From the NCBI GenBank assembly GCA_965284565.1, contig OZ260100.1:1426001-1490000 (forward strand): a stretch of 64,000 nucleotides of DNA. Reading direction: 5' to 3'. The position numbers and the translations under genes were made by a program. Within the stretch, counting starts at the first letter, position 1; each line of letters begins with the position of its first letter. Under the pieces are notes generated by a model. That model saw only the letters and a list, made by a program, of their open reading frames with translations, was not told where the DNA came from and ran no database searches. This document shows, piece by piece, positions 61,978-64,000 of the stretch. The stretch is from BRH-c54 sp965284565. Lineage in GTDB: Bacteria > Bacteroidota > Bacteroidia > Flavobacteriales_E > Vicingaceae.

Positions 61978-62543
61978 ATAGGTTGGTTTTAATTTTTGTA
62001 AGTATCTTATTCTTATTCTCTTGTAAAGAGAAAGTAATTAAAGAATACAAGTTTAGAGTAATTAGTTTTGGAGGGATTGATGAAGAAGTTAAAAAAGAAG
62101 GAAAGTTAGTAGTTGAAAGTTTAAAAGATACAATTAGATACAAATATTACTTCAAATCTTCAAACAATGAGAATAGAGATGAATTAACAGTTGAAATATT
62201 AAAGCCTAAGAAAAATGATTTAATACTTATTCATAAAATTGACAAGACACTAATTATTGAAAAGTTAGTTTCGATTAAAAATTATGAAATTAATGGAGAT
62301 TTATATCTAATCAAAAAATATCAAGAAGAAAACCCAGCAATAGATGGGGATGGAGCAACTTTTTTTAATGATAAATATGGTAGGATAGCAGGAGTTTCTT
62401 ATTCATGGGGATTTTATGATTTTATTCAAATATCGTCAGATACCTTAAATAATAATTTTGAGATACTTAAGAAAGAAATGTTAAATGATACATCTGGGTT
62501 TTTTAGACATGTATTAAAACCACCCAAAAAACATAGTAAATAA
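61974..62543 (+). CDS. Hypothetical lipoprotein
   Basis: 189 aa. Start is GTG at 61974, overlapping the acs TGA by 4 nt (GTGA). Lipobox FLFSC anchors Cys 17, followed by KEK. The mature part is mixed alpha/beta with a YKFRVISFGGIDEEVKKEGKLVVESLKDTIRYKYYF segment and a C-terminal DKYGRIAGVSYSWGFYDFIQISSDTL stretch. No family recognised. Coding looks genuine from the signal peptide and codon pattern. Coupling to acs may be incidental. Confidence 0.72.
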   Translation: MNRLVLIFVSILFLFSCKEKVIKEYKFRVISFGGIDEEVKKEGKLVVESLKDTIRYKYYFKSSNNENRDELTVEILKPKKNDLILIHKIDKTLIIEKLVSIKNYEINGDLYLIKKYQEENPAIDGDGATFFNDKYGRIAGVSYSWGFYDFIQISSDTLNNNFEILKKEMLNDTSGFFRHVLKPPKKHSK

Positions 62544-62546
62544 AAA

Positions 62547-63152
62547 ATGAGTTTCGCAGTATCACAAATGATTCAAACTATTGAGAACAACAATTCGTTG
62601 CTCAGGAAGGAATCTGCGTTTACGCAACTCAAAAAGTATGAAGAAAGAAAACTTAATTACAAGTTAAAGTTTGTAGATAAAAAGATTAGCCAGTTTGAGC
62701 TAGAGCGGATAAAAAAACAAATCAGGAAAGATTTTTTAGCAGAAAGAAAACGCAACAATACCATTATTGTTACTGTTTTAGTGAGTGTTTTTGTTGTTTT
62801 AGGTTGGTCGGTAAATTATTTGTTTTTTACTCCTACTCCAAAAGTGGTCACTATTGATGTTGAAGCAGAACAAGAACTGAACAAAAAATTTCATTTTTAT
62901 ATTAAAGATGGTTATAGCAGATTAAAAAACAATGAATTTCACAATGCCATTTACCAATTTGAGTTGGCAACAAAAACTCGCCCCAATGATTTTAAAGCTA
63001 ACATGGGATTGACCTTAGCCTTGCTTAAAAAATGTGCTATCACCAAAGAAGATTGCGACAAAGCCAAAAAGCAAAAAGCTATGTTGTTGACTACTTTTTC
63101 TGAAAAAAAACAAGAAATTGAGGGTGAAGTGGCAGCTTTAGGTGAGGAATAA
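62547..63152 (+). CDS. Hypothetical membrane protein with coiled coil and TPR-like C terminus
   Basis: 201 aa. A basic, coiled-coil-prone cytoplasmic head (about 15-72, Lys/Glu/Arg-rich), one membrane helix at about 73-93 (TIIVTVLVSVFVVLGWSVNYLFF), and a C-terminal part with a TPR-like helix pair (KDGYSRLKNNEFHNAIYQFELATKTRPNDFKANMGLTLALLKKCAI). Two cysteines at about 172 and 178. No known family recognised. It starts 3 nt after the lipoprotein gene, so the two probably form one unit. Confidence 0.72.
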   Translation: MSFAVSQMIQTIENNNSLLRKESAFTQLKKYEERKLNYKLKFVDKKISQFELERIKKQIRKDFLAERKRNNTIIVTVLVSVFVVLGWSVNYLFFTPTPKVVTIDVEAEQELNKKFHFYIKDGYSRLKNNEFHNAIYQFELATKTRPNDFKANMGLTLALLKKCAITKEDCDKAKKQKAMLLTTFSEKKQEIEGEVAALGEE

Positions 63153-63163
63153 ATAAAAATTAA

Positions 63164-63209
63164 AAACCCCTCTCCTTACGAAGCATAGCGGAGATAAGGA
63201 GAGGGGTTT
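63164..63209. repeat. Perfect 15-bp inverted repeat (stem-loop) in intergenic DNA
   Basis: AAACCCCTCTCCTTA (63164-63178) and TAAGGAGAGGGGTTT (63195-63209) flank a 16-nt spacer. It could terminate the upstream genes, but the downstream T-run is only three long. The CCCCTCTCC/GGAGAGGGG wording resembles dispersed palindromic repeats rather than the terminators elsewhere in this window. Confidence 0.7.
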
Positions 63210-63292
63210 AATCAACAATACTTAAGTGTGGGTCTCTGATCTTCATTGCGTTTCGTCAGGAAAATGATTGAGCGATTTTTAAAAGATGTTTT

Positions 63293-63655
63293 CTAATATT
63301 TATCTATGGATAACAATACTAATGTACAAGCTTCTTCAGTAGCGATGCCGTTTTCTTCGGCTAATTTCTTCAATTCAGGATTTTCTGTACCCGGATTAAA
63401 AATAATACGTTTCGGGTGAATTTGATTAACTACATAATCGTAATATTCTTTTTGTCGAGCTGGGCCAACATATAAGGTAACGGTATCAATATCGTTTGGA
63501 GTTGGCGAGTTAGTTAAAATTTCATGACCTTCAATTTCGCCTTTTCTAATACCAACTGGTACTACTTCATGTCCGTGTTGAGCCAGTTTAGCAGTAGCTT
63601 TGTATGCATATCGTTCGGGGTTTGGAGTTGCTCCTAGTATAAGTGTCTTTTTCAT
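63293..63655 (-). CDS. CoA-binding domain protein (YccU-like)
   Basis: 120 aa Rossmann-fold protein of the CoA_binding_2 family. The N-terminal TLILGATPNPERYAYKA contains the glycine-rich turn; GHEVVPVGIRKGEIEG, DIDTVTLYVGPARQKEYYDYV and RIIFNPGTENPELKKLAEENGI are the usual following segments. The family is soluble and short; its role is not settled beyond nucleotide/CoA binding. Single gene, divergent from gpmI. Confidence 0.88.
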   Translation of the reverse strand: MKKTLILGATPNPERYAYKATAKLAQHGHEVVPVGIRKGEIEGHEILTNSPTPNDIDTVTLYVGPARQKEYYDYVVNQIHPKRIIFNPGTENPELKKLAEENGIATEEACTLVLLSIDKY

Positions 63656-63730
63656 TTTATTAGTTTAACAATTACACCATAAAAGTACGAATTATCCTGC
63701 TGCCAAAAATGTAAAAAAACTTAAAAATTA

Positions 63731-63817
63731 AACCACATAGATACATAGTTTTTATAGCTTATTGAGTTAAGGAATATAGCTTATTGAGTTAAGGAATTTC
63801 TATATTACGATGTGGTT
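63731..63817. repeat. Inverted AACCACAT arms enclosing a perfect 22-bp tandem duplication
   Basis: The 22-mer starting TATAGCTTATTGAG occurs twice without a mismatch at 63753-63774 and 63775-63796. The pair is enclosed by AACCACAT (63731-63738) and its complement ATGTGGTT (63810-63817), and similarity between the arms extends imperfectly outward and inward. It has the look of a small dispersed intergenic element. Confidence 0.75.
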
Positions 63818-63886
63818 AATTGCTTAAAAAAGTAAAGGTCTAAAAAAATGAGCTTAACTTTGTCGAACTTACTATTTTCAGATCCA

Positions 63887-64000
63887 ATGAATACAAAAAA
63901 AGTAGCTTTATTAATTTTGGATGGCTGGGGTTTGGGAGATAAAACTAAATCGGATGCCATTTACAATGCCAATACCCCATTTTTTGGTGCTTGCTTGGCA
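63887..64000 (+). CDS. gpmI: 2,3-bisphosphoglycerate-independent phosphoglycerate mutase, 3' truncated by window edge
   Basis: Only the first 38 codons are present. MNTKKVALLILDGWGLGD matches the family N terminus, where the Asp of LDGWG is a manganese ligand of the alkaline-phosphatase-like core; the following SDAIYNANTPFF is also typical. The enzyme interconverts 3- and 2-phosphoglycerate in glycolysis. The ATG at 63887 is a natural start. Identification rests on this short segment but the wording is distinctive. Confidence 0.88.
   Translation, partial: MNTKKVALLILDGWGLGDKTKSDAIYNANTPFFGACLA

Noticed and set aside
1..64000. CRISPR arrays, tRNA/rRNA genes, prophage, integrase or insertion sequences
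   Set aside because: None seen: repeats present are short tandem or inverted pairs without regular spacers, and no transposase or integrase motif occurs in any frame I read.

Overview
The window looks like a chromosomal segment of a low-G+C member of the Bacteroidota, most likely a flavobacterium in the broad sense (Flavobacteriales). The evidence is internal. There are type IX secretion (T9SS) C-terminal sorting domains, PorG-like barrels, and families common in this group: DUF4837, DUF5689, DUF2480, DUF6427, WG-repeat and HU-SPOR proteins. Promoter-like TAnnTTTG boxes recur upstream of genes in place of classical -10 boxes. Signal peptides almost all end just before a glutamine. No tRNA, rRNA, CRISPR array, phage, integrase or insertion sequence is visible, and gene density is high. 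I cannot name a genus.

Layout. 1-5000: 3' part of glycine C-acetyltransferase (kbl), an ArsR-TauE-(metallo-beta-lactamase/rhodanese) sulfur-stress operon, a thioesterase and a DUF4837 lipoprotein. 5000-10600: a LysM lytic transglycosylase, gatA, tatA and a PpiD/SurA-like foldase. 10600-18720: an accessory-looking island with a TonB-dependent receptor, a DUF5689 lipoprotein and a T9SS OB-fold protein, divergent from two secreted endonuclease/exonuclease/phosphatase proteins. 18800-28700: two small membrane proteins, an antiquitin-type aldehyde dehydrogenase, DUF2480, and an envelope block (uppS, two PorG-like barrels, bamA, two OmpH/Skp chaperones). 28700-33770: an aa3-type cytochrome c oxidase operon (II, I, III, III, IV). 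33800-45200: CoA-pyrophosphatase, a WG-repeat protein, MltF, dnaG, two MORN/YwqK-like proteins, trmB, a Glu-rich lipoprotein, a glutaminyl-cyclase-like M28 enzyme and cysS. 45400-48040: DUF420, heme o synthase (both oxidase assembly) and an amidohydrolase. 48200-55900: kdsB, an HU-SPOR fusion, a 2-hydroxyacid dehydrogenase, mgtE, a voltage-gated K+ channel, mscS, panC and a second mscS. 55900-64000: sucB, sucA, acs, two orphan envelope proteins, a CoA-binding protein and the start of gpmI.

How it fits together. The core theme is aerobic energy metabolism (2-oxoglutarate dehydrogenase, acetyl-CoA synthetase, cytochrome oxidase with its heme o synthase) together with outer-membrane biogenesis and murein turnover. 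The most interesting accessory unit is the receptor/lipoprotein/OB-fold/nuclease island, which I infer to be an extracellular nucleic-acid or phosphodiester scavenging system. A second thread is that all twelve non-lipoprotein signal peptides I could read place Gln at +1, and the same window encodes a probable glutaminyl cyclase that could cyclise those N termini. Most genes are ordinary, and I found no unmistakably new system.
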